The notes below the pieces were generated by a model. That model searched no databases. It worked only from the letters and a program-made list of their open reading frames with translations, and was not told the origin of the DNA. Positions 6,995 through 15,867 of a stretch of DNA of 64,000 nucleotides are shown here, in pieces. The stretch spans positions 310,001 through 374,000 of the forward strand of contig NZ_RCWZ01000003.1 in the NCBI RefSeq assembly GCF_003675385.1. Direction: 5' to 3'. The translations under genes and the position numbers were made by a program. Source of the DNA: Mucilaginibacter kameinonensis. GTDB lineage: Bacteria > Bacteroidota > Bacteroidia > Sphingobacteriales > Sphingobacteriaceae. Position 1 is the first letter of the stretch. Each line of letters starts with the position of its first letter.

Positions 6995-9929
6995 TAATCC
7001 TTAAAACAATTAAAGGCGTTGTCTCGGTTTGCTCGAAAAATGGGCGGGCGTTTAGCTGGTATATTTTAGGCTGTCCGGTCTTGGTAGGTATTGCCGCCGA
7101 CAATTCTTTCCGTTCATCTAAACATTTTTTTAACAACTGTCCGGGTTCTTCTGTTTTCCATAGTTTCTTTAAAAACTCGACAGCATTTTTTCCCTTTAGG
7201 TCATGGTAGGTTATTTTAAACAACTTCAGGGCCATGGTATTTGCGCCTGAAATTTGAAAATTCTTGTCCATTTGCAGAATAGCCTCGGGAAACTCGTCTA
7301 ATATTGTCGCAGCATAGTCTTTAAGAACCTTGAGGTTGGACTCCATTTGTTTGAAATCAGATATTGGGGTCATTGTTAATACAGCGCCCGAAATGTAGTT
7401 ATCCAGCGTGCGGTATGGCATGATCCGCATACGGTACCATTCGTTATCTTTTGTACGCAAGTCCATCACCTTGATGGTCAGCTTGTCTATCACATCACGG
7501 ATATCATTTTCATTAACAGGCTGCTCAAAATTAGAAACTACATGGCTGATGGGCCGGCCAACATCACTCGGAATGAGGTTAAACAAATGACGTGCCTGTG
7601 GGGTGTAACGAAGAATATTCAGTTCGTTGTCAAGAAATAATGTACAAACCTCTGTGGCATCCAACAGGTTTTTTATATCATTATTGAGCCTGGTTAGTTC
7701 TTCCGCTTTTAGCTGGTACTGGCTGTTCACAGTCATCAGCTCTTCGTTTAAGGACTGCATTTCTTCTTTCGTTGTCAGCGATTCTTCATTGGTGCTTTGG
7801 AGTTCTTCGTTTGTACTCTGCAATTCCTCATTACTTAGTCTGAGTTTTTCTATCGAGCTTTCCATCTCCTCCACGGTAGTTGTAAGTTGTTGCTTTGTGT
7901 AAACCAACTCTTTCTTTAGTGCCTCAGTAACTGCATTTCCGTCTGCGGATGATGATAAGTGATTTCCTTTTCTATTTGTTTCGATCAGCCCCTGATCTTC
8001 AAACACAAACATGACTAATGCAGGCATTTCATTTTCTCTTACAGCCGTGACCCGTATACTGACCAAGTGGCTGTTTTTGCCATCCTTTAAAGTTATGAGT
8101 TCCCTTATTTGGGTATCTTCGTTTAAAAGAGCTTGCTGTAAACTGCTGGACAACGTGTATTTAAGTTCTTCGCGGGCTAATTTTATAATATTGTTTGCTA
8201 CCGTTTCTCCGCGGGGTAGTTCAAGGTATTTCCCGGTATTTCCGTTATTATACAGGATATCACCTTTTTCATTAACCAACACCGATGGCGGCAGGAATTT
8301 ATCGATCAATGCTTTATTGAAAATATCTGAAAAAGAGCGCTTTAGCTTGTTGATGGTCACTTCATGAGGTTTAATGGTGTGTAATGGTTGTTGGGTGGTA
8401 TGATATGGAAAACTGACCATATCATTCAGCATGACCTTACCTTCCTGCCGTCCAAATAATTTCCATTTAGGATCCAGCGAGCGGAACATATCTGTAAAGC
8501 CGCCAATGGTTTCGGCCGGCCCCATGAACATGATCCCGTTTGGTTTAAGGGCATAGTGGAATAAGGGAATGATCTTTTTCTGAAGCTCAGGTGTAAAGTA
8601 AATGAGCATATTGCGGCAGCAAAGCAGGTCGAGCTTGATAAAAGGCGGATCTTTGATCAGGTTTTGTTGTGCAAATACGATCAAGTCTCTCAATTCTTTT
8701 TTTACACGGTAACGGTCTTCTTCACGGGTAAAAAATTTCCTAAGCCGTTCCGGAGATATTTCGGCCACTATATTTTCGTGATAAACGCCCAATCGCGCGT
8801 GCTCCAGTGCTGCAGGATCAAGATCAGTAGCGTAAACCTGGATCTTCGGTACAATCTTGCGTTTAACAGCATTCAGACATTCAAGCAGCAGTATAGCAAC
8901 AGAATACGCCTCCTCTCCTGTAGAGCATCCTGCTATCCATACACGTATAGACTCATCGTCTTTTTTTTGCCGGATCAGTTCATTCAGCCATTGTTTTAAT
9001 GACTCAAAAGCGTTGGCATCCCTGAAAAATTTAGTTACACCGATGAGTAGTTCATTAAACAAATTGTCAATTTCCTCCGGGTTGTCTTTGAGATAACCGG
9101 CGTATTGCGTGTAGTCTGTAAACTGGTAATAAGCAATCCTCCGTTCGATGCGACGTGTAATTGTACTTTTTTTATAGAGTGCAAAATCATTACCAGTATG
9201 CGAACGCAGCAACATCAATATTTTTTGGATGGCATTATTGTTTTTCAGCGAGGTTTTCGAGTCGTCATCAGCTTCCCCTGCAATTACCGGGTGGTTAAGG
9301 TACTGAATGATCTTTGAAGGCATTTCCTCCGGTGCAAGCACATAATCAACCAGGTTGGTGCCTATCGCTGCTAAGGGCATGCTGTCATAGTCGGCGGTTC
9401 CCGGATCCTGTGCAATAGTCATTCCAAGGTTCTCTTTAATCATCCGGAGACCGGTTTCCCCGTCAGCCCCCATCCCCGAAAGAACTACAGCTACCGATCT
9501 GCCCCATTGGTCATTAGCCAGGCTCTGAAAAAAATAATCGATCGGCTGCCTGATACCTTCGGGTTTTGACGCGGCCAATAACAGGAGCCTGCCGTTGTGG
9601 ATACCCATATCCTTATTGGACGGGATGATATAAATGTGATCCGGCTCGATTGTTAAACCATCGATAGCTTCAACCACCGGGATAACCGTATAGCGTTGCA
9701 TCACCTCAGAAAGCTGGCTTTTGTGCAAGGGATCAAGGTGCATAATAAGCACAATGGCCATACCGCTATCGGCAGGCATGTGTGCGAAAAACTTTTCGTA
9801 GGCAGAAAATGAACCCGCTGAACCACCGATGGCGATAACAGGAAACGATTTCGACTTCTTACTTGCAGCTTTTACCGGCTTTTTTTTTTGAGCAATTTCC
9901 GGCGCGACAGCTTTTCTTGATTTGACCAT
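6969..9929 (-). CDS. CheB-CheR-PAS hybrid signalling protein
   Basis: A 986-residue fusion. A Lys-rich leader precedes a CheB methylesterase domain (about 30-215; catalytic Ser37 in GGSAGS, His64 in MHLDP, Asp in GMGADGETG), then a CheR methyltransferase domain (about 235-510; GVTKFFRDANAF, AGCSTGEEAYSVA, CRNMLIYF). After it come a degenerate PAS region, a coiled coil rich in NEELQS repeats (about 670-745) and two PAS-like domains to the end. It has no kinase domain of its own, but the next gene encodes one with a 26-base overlap. No chemoreceptor or CheA is in the window, so a role in non-chemotactic signalling, perhaps stress adaptation, is inferred. Confidence 0.92.
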   Translation of the reverse strand: MVKSRKAVAPEIAQKKKPVKAASKKSKSFPVIAIGGSAGSFSAYEKFFAHMPADSGMAIVLIMHLDPLHKSQLSEVMQRYTVIPVVEAIDGLTIEPDHIYIIPSNKDMGIHNGRLLLLAASKPEGIRQPIDYFFQSLANDQWGRSVAVVLSGMGADGETGLRMIKENLGMTIAQDPGTADYDSMPLAAIGTNLVDYVLAPEEMPSKIIQYLNHPVIAGEADDDSKTSLKNNNAIQKILMLLRSHTGNDFALYKKSTITRRIERRIAYYQFTDYTQYAGYLKDNPEEIDNLFNELLIGVTKFFRDANAFESLKQWLNELIRQKKDDESIRVWIAGCSTGEEAYSVAILLLECLNAVKRKIVPKIQVYATDLDPAALEHARLGVYHENIVAEISPERLRKFFTREEDRYRVKKELRDLIVFAQQNLIKDPPFIKLDLLCCRNMLIYFTPELQKKIIPLFHYALKPNGIMFMGPAETIGGFTDMFRSLDPKWKLFGRQEGKVMLNDMVSFPYHTTQQPLHTIKPHEVTINKLKRSFSDIFNKALIDKFLPPSVLVNEKGDILYNNGNTGKYLELPRGETVANNIIKLAREELKYTLSSSLQQALLNEDTQIRELITLKDGKNSHLVSIRVTAVRENEMPALVMFVFEDQGLIETNRKGNHLSSSADGNAVTEALKKELVYTKQQLTTTVEEMESSIEKLRLSNEELQSTNEELQSTNEESLTTKEEMQSLNEELMTVNSQYQLKAEELTRLNNDIKNLLDATEVCTLFLDNELNILRYTPQARHLFNLIPSDVGRPISHVVSNFEQPVNENDIRDVIDKLTIKVMDLRTKDNEWYRMRIMPYRTLDNYISGAVLTMTPISDFKQMESNLKVLKDYAATILDEFPEAILQMDKNFQISGANTMALKLFKITYHDLKGKNAVEFLKKLWKTEEPGQLLKKCLDERKELSAAIPTKTGQPKIYQLNARPFFEQTETTPLIVLRINENQDSAY

Positions 9930-10010
9930 CTGTTTCCTGCCTGGTTTGTTTAAGGCTAAAGGTAATTATAATCCGGATCAATATGCTACTTTACACCGAT
10001 CTAAAACAGG

Positions 10011-10917
10011 CTATGAAGGCAGATCGCGTTTAGTAGCCTTATCATCAGCCAATAAAATTGCCCGGATACTGTCGATATGTGCCTGTGATAAAGCAGCGCG
10101 CTCTTCCGCAGAACGTGCCGAAGCTCCCGTTTGCCCTTTAGCAAGCGTAGTAAGCAGGTTTCGTCGCTCCTCAAACATGCGTAACGCTACCTACATAGTT
10201 TCCTCTATTTTATTAGTTTGCTCTGCAACTAAAGTTGCCGCAGTGTAAGCCTGACCGGCATGGCATCGATACCGAAAAAATGAGCCTCTTTTAATTTTCC
10301 ATAATATGCCAGTGCAACCAGGACAATTTAAAGGTACCTGATCACCCAATTCATTAACTGCAGCAAGGTCGCTGAGCACTCGCTCGGCTATCTTAAATTC
10401 CAGTTGAATATCTTTAGGGATCTTCCTTGCTTTTTTACCGGGCCGCCAGTATTTTCATCACTGCAAAGGCCATTTTTGCTATTGGCAGGCAATAAATTGT
10501 TTTTACATGGATTAAAGCGTTTTGTGGCATATGGTGAATTCAGCGCCATTGGGGCCGGTATCATGCAGGTACCACCACAGCGTCTAATAGCTATTAAGCC
10601 GGCTGTACCGTCATCCAGATACCCTGTAAGCACGATACCGTTCGCCCGGTTGCCAAAAGCTACTGCAGCTGACCTGAAAAGCGGATCAATTCTTGCGTTG
10701 CATGAATCCATTTAAGTTTAATCCTATCGTTCAAGGCCTTCAAAAGGGCATCACCAGATGCATCGCCAGACATGTGCTGTACCATCAGAATATGAGCCGG
10801 AAAGTCGGTTGGAAGTTGTTGTAATAATTTGATAGAAGCACTCATTCCTCCGACAGAAGTGCCGATCACTACTACCCTGTCGTTTTCCGGTTTGAATATT
10901 TGGGGTATTACTTTCAT
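10011..10917 (-). pseudogene. Stand-alone CheB-family methylesterase, heavily broken
   Basis: The N-terminal frame starts at 10917 with a CheB domain (VVVIGTSVGGMSA, MVQHMSG) and runs to about 10690, where about 45 family residues are missing. A second frame from about 10705 gives RIDPLFRSAAVAFGNR and VLTGYLDDGTAG. Around 10390-10560 the reading frame changes at least twice: ALIHVKTIYCLPIAKMAF is in one frame and KIPKDIQLEFKIAERVLSD in another. The latter frame continues through NCPGCTGILWKIKRG to TAG at 10191-10193, where the family has Trp (TGG). In the same frame a further 60 codons (VALRMFEERRNLL and on) end at 10011. Its start overlaps the sigma-like gene by ATGA, so it was once the last gene of that operon. 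Confidence 0.85.
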
Positions 10918-11210
10918 TTATTTACAGTCAATAAAGCTTTCTTCGCTAAACCCCTGGCTATTGTGTTCATCCAGGAATAAATTGGTTCGATATCTATATC
11001 ATACTCGGACATTGAGGACCAAACTTTTTTGAAGGTGTCCTCAAGAAGTTGCTCCGCCAACTTCCTGTCGTGTACTATGCGAATGATGCTTAAGAAAAGG
11101 AAATTAGCATAGGCCTCATACAGCGTCTCAGCGCTTTTTTTCCCACCGTAACGTACCAGCAGACAGAGGCTGGCATCTGAGATCCGGGCATTTCGCCATC
11201 TTTTTTTCAT
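10914..11210 (-). CDS. Sigma-70 region-2-only protein
   Basis: A 98-residue protein matching only region 2 of ECF sigma factors: LYEAYANFLFLSIIRIV, EQLLEDTFKKVWSS and YSWMNTIARGLAKKAL correspond to regions 2.1 to 2.4. A normal ECF protein continues for another 80-100 residues with region 4, absent here. It is coupled by ATGA overlaps both to ssb upstream (11207-11210) and to the cheB remnant downstream (10914-10917), so its ends look native rather than torn. It might act with a separate region-4 partner, as RsoA does with SigO in Bacillus, or be a non-functional relic. No region-4 protein is visible nearby. Confidence 0.65.
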   Translation of the reverse strand: MKKRWRNARISDASLCLLVRYGGKKSAETLYEAYANFLFLSIIRIVHDRKLAEQLLEDTFKKVWSSMSEYDIDIEPIYSWMNTIARGLAKKALLTVNK

Positions 11211-11569
11211 ACGCCTTTTCTGTCAGGCATATATTCAAAATCGCTGTTTCTATCCAACAGCCTGAAATCCAGAGCAACAATCTTGGTGACCTTCTTCAGG
11301 CCTGAAGAATCTTCCAAAAAAAGCGTTTGAAGTTTACCTTCCACGCAAATCAATTTACCTTTTGCTAATACTTTGAATGCATGCTCTGCCGCAGCTCGCA
11401 ACATCACAATATGATGACATTCGGTATGCTCGGTTTTGATACCGTTTTTAACTGTACGCTCAGCGGTAATTAAAATAAAACTGGTGACTGCTACGTTTGG
11501 ATCAACGTAACGAATCGTCGGGTCTTCCCCTACGTACCCTACCAGGATAATTTTATTAATCCCCGACAT
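11207..11569 (-). CDS. ssb: Single-stranded DNA-binding protein (SSB family)
   Basis: A 120-residue OB-fold protein with the typical start MSGINKIILVGYVGEDPTIR and family features VTSFILITAE, TECHHIVM, LAKGKLICVEGKLQT. It lacks the long Gly/Pro-rich linker and acidic DDxPF-type tip of the housekeeping SSB, ending instead in EYMPDRKGV. This suggests an accessory SSB that does not recruit the usual replication partners. It overlaps the sigma-like gene by ATGA. A second accessory ssb lies at 45277-45597. Confidence 0.88.
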   Translation of the reverse strand: MSGINKIILVGYVGEDPTIRYVDPNVAVTSFILITAERTVKNGIKTEHTECHHIVMLRAAAEHAFKVLAKGKLICVEGKLQTLFLEDSSGLKKVTKIVALDFRLLDRNSDFEYMPDRKGV

Positions 11570-11599
11570 TGCTTTTAATGATTCCTTTTAACAATTGAT

Positions 11600-12121
11600 T
11601 TAATTTATAAACCGAGCGCTTAGCTCGACAAACAGACAGCGGACGGCTTTTGATTCATCGAAGTTTTCCCTCAACAACTGTTGGATTTGTTTATCTGGCA
11701 ACTTTACAGCAGCTATTTGCAATAATTGAAAAGATGCAAGTTCCACACTTTCAATAACATACATATAAAATAATATCGAGAGATCGCGTAGGATAGTTTC
11801 TCCCTTTTTATGATAGATATCCGAAAAACCTGATTCCATAAACGCAATCAACTCCTCACAGTCTTTTAATGAAGGCGTCTCGTCAAGTAAAGTAAATATC
11901 TCCTCAATCCGGGCTATCTGTTTACCTATATTTTCCCAGGTTTCTAAAACTGCATGCTTTAAATCTTTAAAATGAGCCTGATCTGCAAGTTCAGGCAATC
12001 GCTCAAACAGATGTGATTTTGCGCAATAGATCCGGCTTAAATGATCAATAAAAAAGCTATGAAGCAAATCCTGTTTCAGGATTGAGATAGATGTTATTTG
12101 ATTTTTTGCAGGTTGATTCAC
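11600..12121 (-). CDS. DUF892 (YciE/YciF-like) ferritin-like protein
   Basis: A 173-residue all-helical protein of the ferritin-like DUF892 superfamily. The opening FFIDHLSRIYCAKSHLFERL corresponds to the family segment that follows the first helix; HFKDLKHAVLETWENIGKQI and SVELASFQLLQIAAVKL match later helices. Residues that usually form a di-iron site (E and ExxH pairs) are only partly kept, so metal binding is uncertain. Such proteins are induced by general and osmotic stress in many bacteria. Close relatives lie at 36800-37330 and 62669-63184. It is 30 bases upstream of ssb and probably in the same transcript. Confidence 0.75.
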   Translation of the reverse strand: MNQPAKNQITSISILKQDLLHSFFIDHLSRIYCAKSHLFERLPELADQAHFKDLKHAVLETWENIGKQIARIEEIFTLLDETPSLKDCEELIAFMESGFSDIYHKKGETILRDLSILFYMYVIESVELASFQLLQIAAVKLPDKQIQQLLRENFDESKAVRCLFVELSARFIN

Positions 12122-12156
12122 AAGGCGTTGATTTGGATGGTTTGGCTAATAATATT

Positions 12157-13221
12157 TTACTGGTTCAGTTTGGCATTTTTGTGAGGCAGATAATAACGTT
12201 CATAAAATTGCTTTTTGTTATCCCTATAATCTTTAACCGCACCCAGCCAATACATTATTTTGATATAATACCAGGCTAAATCTACCTGATGCGGTTTAAA
12301 ACCGCTACGTGCGCTCTTGGGATATAAATGATGGTTATTGTGCCATTCGCCTGCTACTAAACCCGGCCATAACTGATTGATTGATTTATCATTTTGATTG
12401 TAGTCCGTTCCTTCACGTTGTTTATCCCTTCCTTTGGCGTGGCCATCAAAATTAAAAGTACGTACACCAACCGCCCAAAAACCCGCCGCTCCAAACAAGC
12501 TAAATGCAAGTGCATTGCCACCCAGCAAGTAAAAAGTTCCATACCAGAAACCCCAGTTCAATATCCATGATAAAATCGCCCGGTAAGGATTCTCATAAGA
12601 GCCCCATTGCCGGTATTGTGTATAGTTATTGGCTTTAACCCCGGTATGTTTCATGAGTGATTTTACCCTGTTGTAATCGCGTTCACTTAAATTTTTAGCA
12701 ATCGGCTGATGATTAACATCTGCCAAAAAGCAATAAAGAAAACCCGCCTGTGCGTTATAAGGATCGCCGGGCTGGTCTGATTTGGAATGATGAACGTGAT
12801 GAGATATAACATAGATTTCTTCAGGAATTACGTTAATCGTCAGATTTTGTGTCACGAAACGCCAGAAGTTATTACGAAACTTATAAGCGCCATGCGTACA
12901 GTATCTATGATGCCATATAGTACCATGCGTGCCCATAATGATCATTCCATATGCAAAGGCTGCCAGTAAGGTCCACCAGTTTAAATAATAAATTAAAAAC
13001 ATCACGAAAAAGGCGGATAGGCAAATTACTTTCAGCCAACTAAATACGGGTAGCCAATTTTTACGGGTATTGAACAGGTTTAACCTAAAAAAAAACTCTT
13101 TTAGAATCTGACCGGCAGTTGGCTTAACCAGAGCCCCGGCTGCGTCTTTCCAACCGTATGATGGAGTTTGCAATACATAATCTAAGAACGGCATTATTGT
13201 TTTTGAGGTAAACGTGGGCAA
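12157..13221 (-). CDS. Membrane-bound acyl-CoA/acyl-lipid desaturase
   Basis: A 354-residue desaturase with all three histidine boxes: HRYCTH, HHVHHSKSDQPGDPYN and NNHHLYPKSARSGF. Hydrophobic segments around residues 60-105 and 215-245 fit the usual four-helix arrangement. It probably introduces a cis double bond (delta-9 type) into saturated acyl chains and so adjusts membrane fluidity; regiospecificity cannot be read from sequence. The gene stands 36 bases upstream of the DUF892 gene. The shorter desaturase at 3071-3805 is a different, broken subfamily member. Confidence 0.9.
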   Translation of the reverse strand: MPTFTSKTIMPFLDYVLQTPSYGWKDAAGALVKPTAGQILKEFFFRLNLFNTRKNWLPVFSWLKVICLSAFFVMFLIYYLNWWTLLAAFAYGMIIMGTHGTIWHHRYCTHGAYKFRNNFWRFVTQNLTINVIPEEIYVISHHVHHSKSDQPGDPYNAQAGFLYCFLADVNHQPIAKNLSERDYNRVKSLMKHTGVKANNYTQYRQWGSYENPYRAILSWILNWGFWYGTFYLLGGNALAFSLFGAAGFWAVGVRTFNFDGHAKGRDKQREGTDYNQNDKSINQLWPGLVAGEWHNNHHLYPKSARSGFKPHQVDLAWYYIKIMYWLGAVKDYRDNKKQFYERYYLPHKNAKLNQ

Positions 13222-13497
13222 AACGGCAGTTTCTCTGCTTACACCAAAGTTCGGTTTAGGGATTTTTACATGCGTGCATAAAAACGCATATTATTGGGGA
13301 TAAATACCCTATATTTTAATCACCACTTATTTACCTATCAGATATCTGTTGAAGTACAGACAGGAGATCCGAAGGATAAACCGGTTAAGGTGGTGGCTAA
13401 GCGGACGAGAGGTGCTCAAGGATTTAGTAGTTGAAATGAACATCAAATTATCATTCGAACTATAATAATTGATTCTACCGTTCCCATCCAAGAGTTC

Positions 13498-14238
13498 TTA
13501 ATTGTTTTGTTCAGCAAGCAAGCGTTTTAATAAATGTAGATTTTCTAAGGCTGCCCCGGCTGTATTATTAAAGTAAACATAAATTGTTTTGCCCTCCTCC
13601 CGCCATTCGCTGATATAAGCGGCATATTCGATGAGAAAACTTTCTGTATAACTTCCCTTATAATTACCGGATGGACCATGGAAACGGACATATACTAATT
13701 CATTAGCTGTGATCTCCATTGGTGCAGCCGATTTAGGCATATCCTGTAGCACCATCGCGGCACCATAGCGGTTTAATAATTCAAATACATTGTCCCTATA
13801 CCAGGAAGAATGACGAAACTCTACAGCTATGGGCCATGTGTCAGTACTTAACATATCCAATAATTTTTCCAGCTGAGGTAAAGCGTTTGCGTGCAGGCTG
13901 GGTGGGAACTGAACTAACAAGCATCCCTGTTGAGATTTTGGTAACCGGATCGCGTCCATAAAACGGCTGACTTCCTGCGGGTTAAAAAACAGGTTCTTTT
14001 CATGGGTAATCCCTCTCCACAGTTTAAAAGTGAAACGAAAACCTTCACTTACTTCTGTGGTCCAGCGAGCAATGGTTTTAGCCTGAGGAATTTTATAGAA
14101 TGAGCTATTAATTTCGACACTGTTTTCTTTTAAAGAATAATATCCCAACCTGGATAGGTGGCTGTATTCTGGCAGAAAATCACGTTTCGGCATGTCAATC
14201 TGCAAACCGCTGGTACCACCAAAGAATTTTCCTTTCAT
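13498..14238 (-). CDS. DUF72 family protein
   Basis: A 246-residue DUF72 protein with the hallmark opening FGGTSGLQIDMPKRDFLPEY, SSFYKIP, FRFTFKLWRGITHEKNL, VEFRHSSWY and a C-terminal YVYFNNTAGAALENL. DUF72 proteins are TIM-barrel-like and of unknown biochemical role, often found near stress and metal genes. It is coupled by a 1-base overlap to the 74-residue gene upstream and stands last in a three-gene minus-strand set headed by the DksA-like gene. A second, broken copy is at 47006-47720. Confidence 0.88.
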   Translation of the reverse strand: MKGKFFGGTSGLQIDMPKRDFLPEYSHLSRLGYYSLKENSVEINSSFYKIPQAKTIARWTTEVSEGFRFTFKLWRGITHEKNLFFNPQEVSRFMDAIRLPKSQQGCLLVQFPPSLHANALPQLEKLLDMLSTDTWPIAVEFRHSSWYRDNVFELLNRYGAAMVLQDMPKSAAPMEITANELVYVRFHGPSGNYKGSYTESFLIEYAAYISEWREEGKTIYVYFNNTAGAALENLHLLKRLLAEQNN

Positions 14239-14462
14239 CAGTCGAGGATAATATACCAGTGATTCTCATCGTCCAGCGCATAGATAAGGCCGTCGCTCAT
14301 TTCATAAACATCACGGTCAAGGTTTTGGCTAAAGTACATTTTTTCATCGCGGATAACCGTGCCGTTATTCTCTATTCGCAAAAATAACAACAACGCGCCA
14401 AGGTTTGGTGCTACATCCTTGAGATGCCTTGCCTCACCTTCCTTTACAAATGCCGAACTCAT
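14238..14462 (-). CDS. Small acidic protein of unknown function
   Basis: A 74-residue soluble protein (MSSAFVKEGEARHLKDVAPN at the start, DENHWYIILD at the end). It overlaps the DksA-like gene by ATGA and the DUF72 gene by 1 base, so all three should be translated together. Small partners of DksA-like genes of this type are common in this group of bacteria, but I do not know a function for it. Confidence 0.6.
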   Translation of the reverse strand: MSSAFVKEGEARHLKDVAPNLGALLLFLRIENNGTVIRDEKMYFSQNLDRDVYEMSDGLIYALDDENHWYIILD

Positions 14463-14842
14463 GCCTGTTTAAGTTTTGCTTCCATACTTTGGGTAGTGTG
14501 CGGCACAGCACGCAGACGTTCTTTGGGGATCAGTTTACCGGTAGAGCGGCAAATGCCATAGGTCTTGTTTTCGATGCGCGTCAGCGCAGCTTCCAACTGC
14601 TCAATAAACTTCTTCTGCCGTCCGGCCAATTGGTTAATTTGTTCCTTCTCAAAAGTAGCCGAACCATCTTCCAGCGTTTTCCCGGCTATCGCGGCATCAT
14701 CACCGTTTGAATTGGACGCGCTAAGCGTCCCAACCAGGTCCTGCAGTTCTCCGCGTGCCATATTGATCTTATTTTTGATCAATGTTTTGAACTCATCTAA
14801 TTCGGTGTCACTGTATTTCGTCTTCGTATTTTCGTGTTGCAT
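14459..14842 (-). CDS. TraR/DksA-family transcription factor
   Basis: A 127-residue protein with an N-terminal coiled coil (about 10-85) and a C-terminal DksA-like tail YGICRSTGKLIPKERLRAVP. The four-Cys zinc finger of Escherichia coli DksA is reduced to a single Cys, as in many Bacteroidota homologues, so it probably folds without zinc. DksA proteins insert the coiled coil into the secondary channel of RNA polymerase. It heads a coupled set with the 74-residue gene and DUF72. Which promoters it affects is not readable from the sequence. Confidence 0.8.
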   Translation of the reverse strand: MQHENTKTKYSDTELDEFKTLIKNKINMARGELQDLVGTLSASNSNGDDAAIAGKTLEDGSATFEKEQINQLAGRQKKFIEQLEAALTRIENKTYGICRSTGKLIPKERLRAVPHTTQSMEAKLKQA

Positions 14843-14971
14843 GAAGGGGTTAACAATGATTCATATAAATAGTTCGATAATTTAAAAAGTATTTGCTTGT
14901 AGGAAATTATCCCAACTCCCCCATCCGCAGTAAACAGACAATATATGAAGTGTAAACATGGATGGCCCGAA

Positions 14972-15154
14972 TTATCCCGCTGTAAGGCCAAACAACCTAC
15001 TCAACGTAACCTGGGCCAAATCAAGGTTTGTTTCCTTTTTAATTTGACTGGTAAGTGACGCTATATCTGCAACTCCTACCGATTGCAGGCCTGCTTTAAA
15101 GCAGACCTCTTTTTTTAATAACTCAATTTGCGAGCTTAAAAGCCTTTCTGACAC
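14972..15154 (-). CDS. Short putative DNA-binding protein, possibly truncated
   Basis: A 60-residue ORF with the segments LLKKEVCFKAGLQSVGVADI and LDLAQVTLSRLFGLTAG. This resembles the N-terminal helix-turn-helix-like unit of larger Bacteroidota proteins whose motif ends in TLxRxFGL; those proteins usually continue for 150 residues or more. Here it stops right after the motif, so it may be a truncated remnant or a minimal version. No promoter or ribosome binding site is obvious. Confidence 0.4.
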   Translation of the reverse strand: MSERLLSSQIELLKKEVCFKAGLQSVGVADIASLTSQIKKETNLDLAQVTLSRLFGLTAG

Positions 15155-15466
15155 TTACTTCTCCTCTTCTGATTTTAAGCATATTACGTACAAAAAATCA
15201 GAAAGTTGAGTTTATTGTTTAACAAACACGCAATAAGAAAGAAGAAAGTCGAAAGACGTGTTACATTTAGTGATTATTTTTCAGATTTAATTTTATTCGT
15301 CATCTTCTTCCTCGCTTTCAGCCTCCGCTTCGCTATTCTCGGTCAGGCCTGCTCGCCGGAGGGCGACGAGCCATAATACATTTACGTAAGGCCGGTTTTA
15401 TTCAGCCCTTTCTACAAGAAAAAACAATCCTGCAACCAAGGTAAAACTGCTCAGGAAACGCCTTTG

Positions 15467-15580
15467 CTAACTACCTAATGCGCCAATGGCCATCACGGTG
15501 CCGACAGGACCGCCTCGCCAACTGTGGACCAGCAAGAATATACTCAAAAACGGAGCTATTCCTGCTTGCATGTCCGCCTT
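15467..15580 (-). pseudogene. N-terminal fragment of an MFS transporter
   Basis: Codons from 15580 give KADMQAGIAPFLSIFLLVHS followed by WRGGPVGTVMAIGAL, then TAG at 15467-15469. This is the loop and second-helix region of a major facilitator protein of the type with ADxQAGIGPFL and GxxGTVMxIGG motifs. The first transmembrane helix and the remaining ten are absent, so this is a remnant about 37 codons long. The identification is by recognition of the motif and should be confirmed by a protein search. Confidence 0.45.
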
Positions 15581-15820
15581 AAAAAATTAAGTGGCTGTAA
15601 TGGCCGTATAATCTTATGTTTTGATTGGGATTGGCTTTGCCGCGCGGTCATGTCGTGCCTAAACAGGATAGCTTACCTAATATCTCACTGACTTTGGTTG
15701 CAAAGCTACTAGCTAACAGTAAGATCATCAATTAAAAATGTTTTCAGAAAAGGTAATTTAAAACCTTTCTGAATTAATACAAAAATATACCATTTACGAA
15801 AATATAGTATATAATTGAAT

Positions 15821-15828
15821 TATATTTG
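15821..15828 (+). promoter_or_regulatory. Putative -7 promoter element of the carotenoid operon
   Basis: TATATTTG matches the Bacteroidota -7 consensus TAnnTTTG and lies 40 bases before the crtI ATG in an AT-rich stretch. No good TTTG-type -33 element is found at the usual 19-21 base spacing (the nearest is TTTA at 15793), so the promoter may need an activator or be misplaced. Confidence 0.35.
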
Positions 15829-15867
15829 ATTTAACAATTCAAATTAACCTGTTTCCTTAAATACCAA

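Larger units (their letters stand above)
15155..15867. other. Long intergenic region with decayed coding traces
   Basis: About 710 bases precede the carotenoid operon. The right 150 bases are very AT-rich and hold the putative crtI promoter. On the minus strand, 15467-15580 reads as the start of an MFS transporter (separate entry). Further along, 15294-15466 has a partly open minus-strand frame ending in an acidic tail (TENSEAEAESEEEDDE then TAA at 15294) with an internal stop, perhaps a remnant of another membrane protein. Nothing intact was found. Confidence 0.45.

Noticed and set aside
10404..10715. Plus-strand ORF of 103 codons over the cheB remnant
   Set aside because: The minus strand carries CheB sequence in several frames across the same bases; the plus ORF is a shadow.
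13321..13434. Open stretch reading VEVQTGDPKDKPVKVVAKRT on the plus strand
   Set aside because: No start codon with support, no family, and less than 40 codons; not enough to call a gene.
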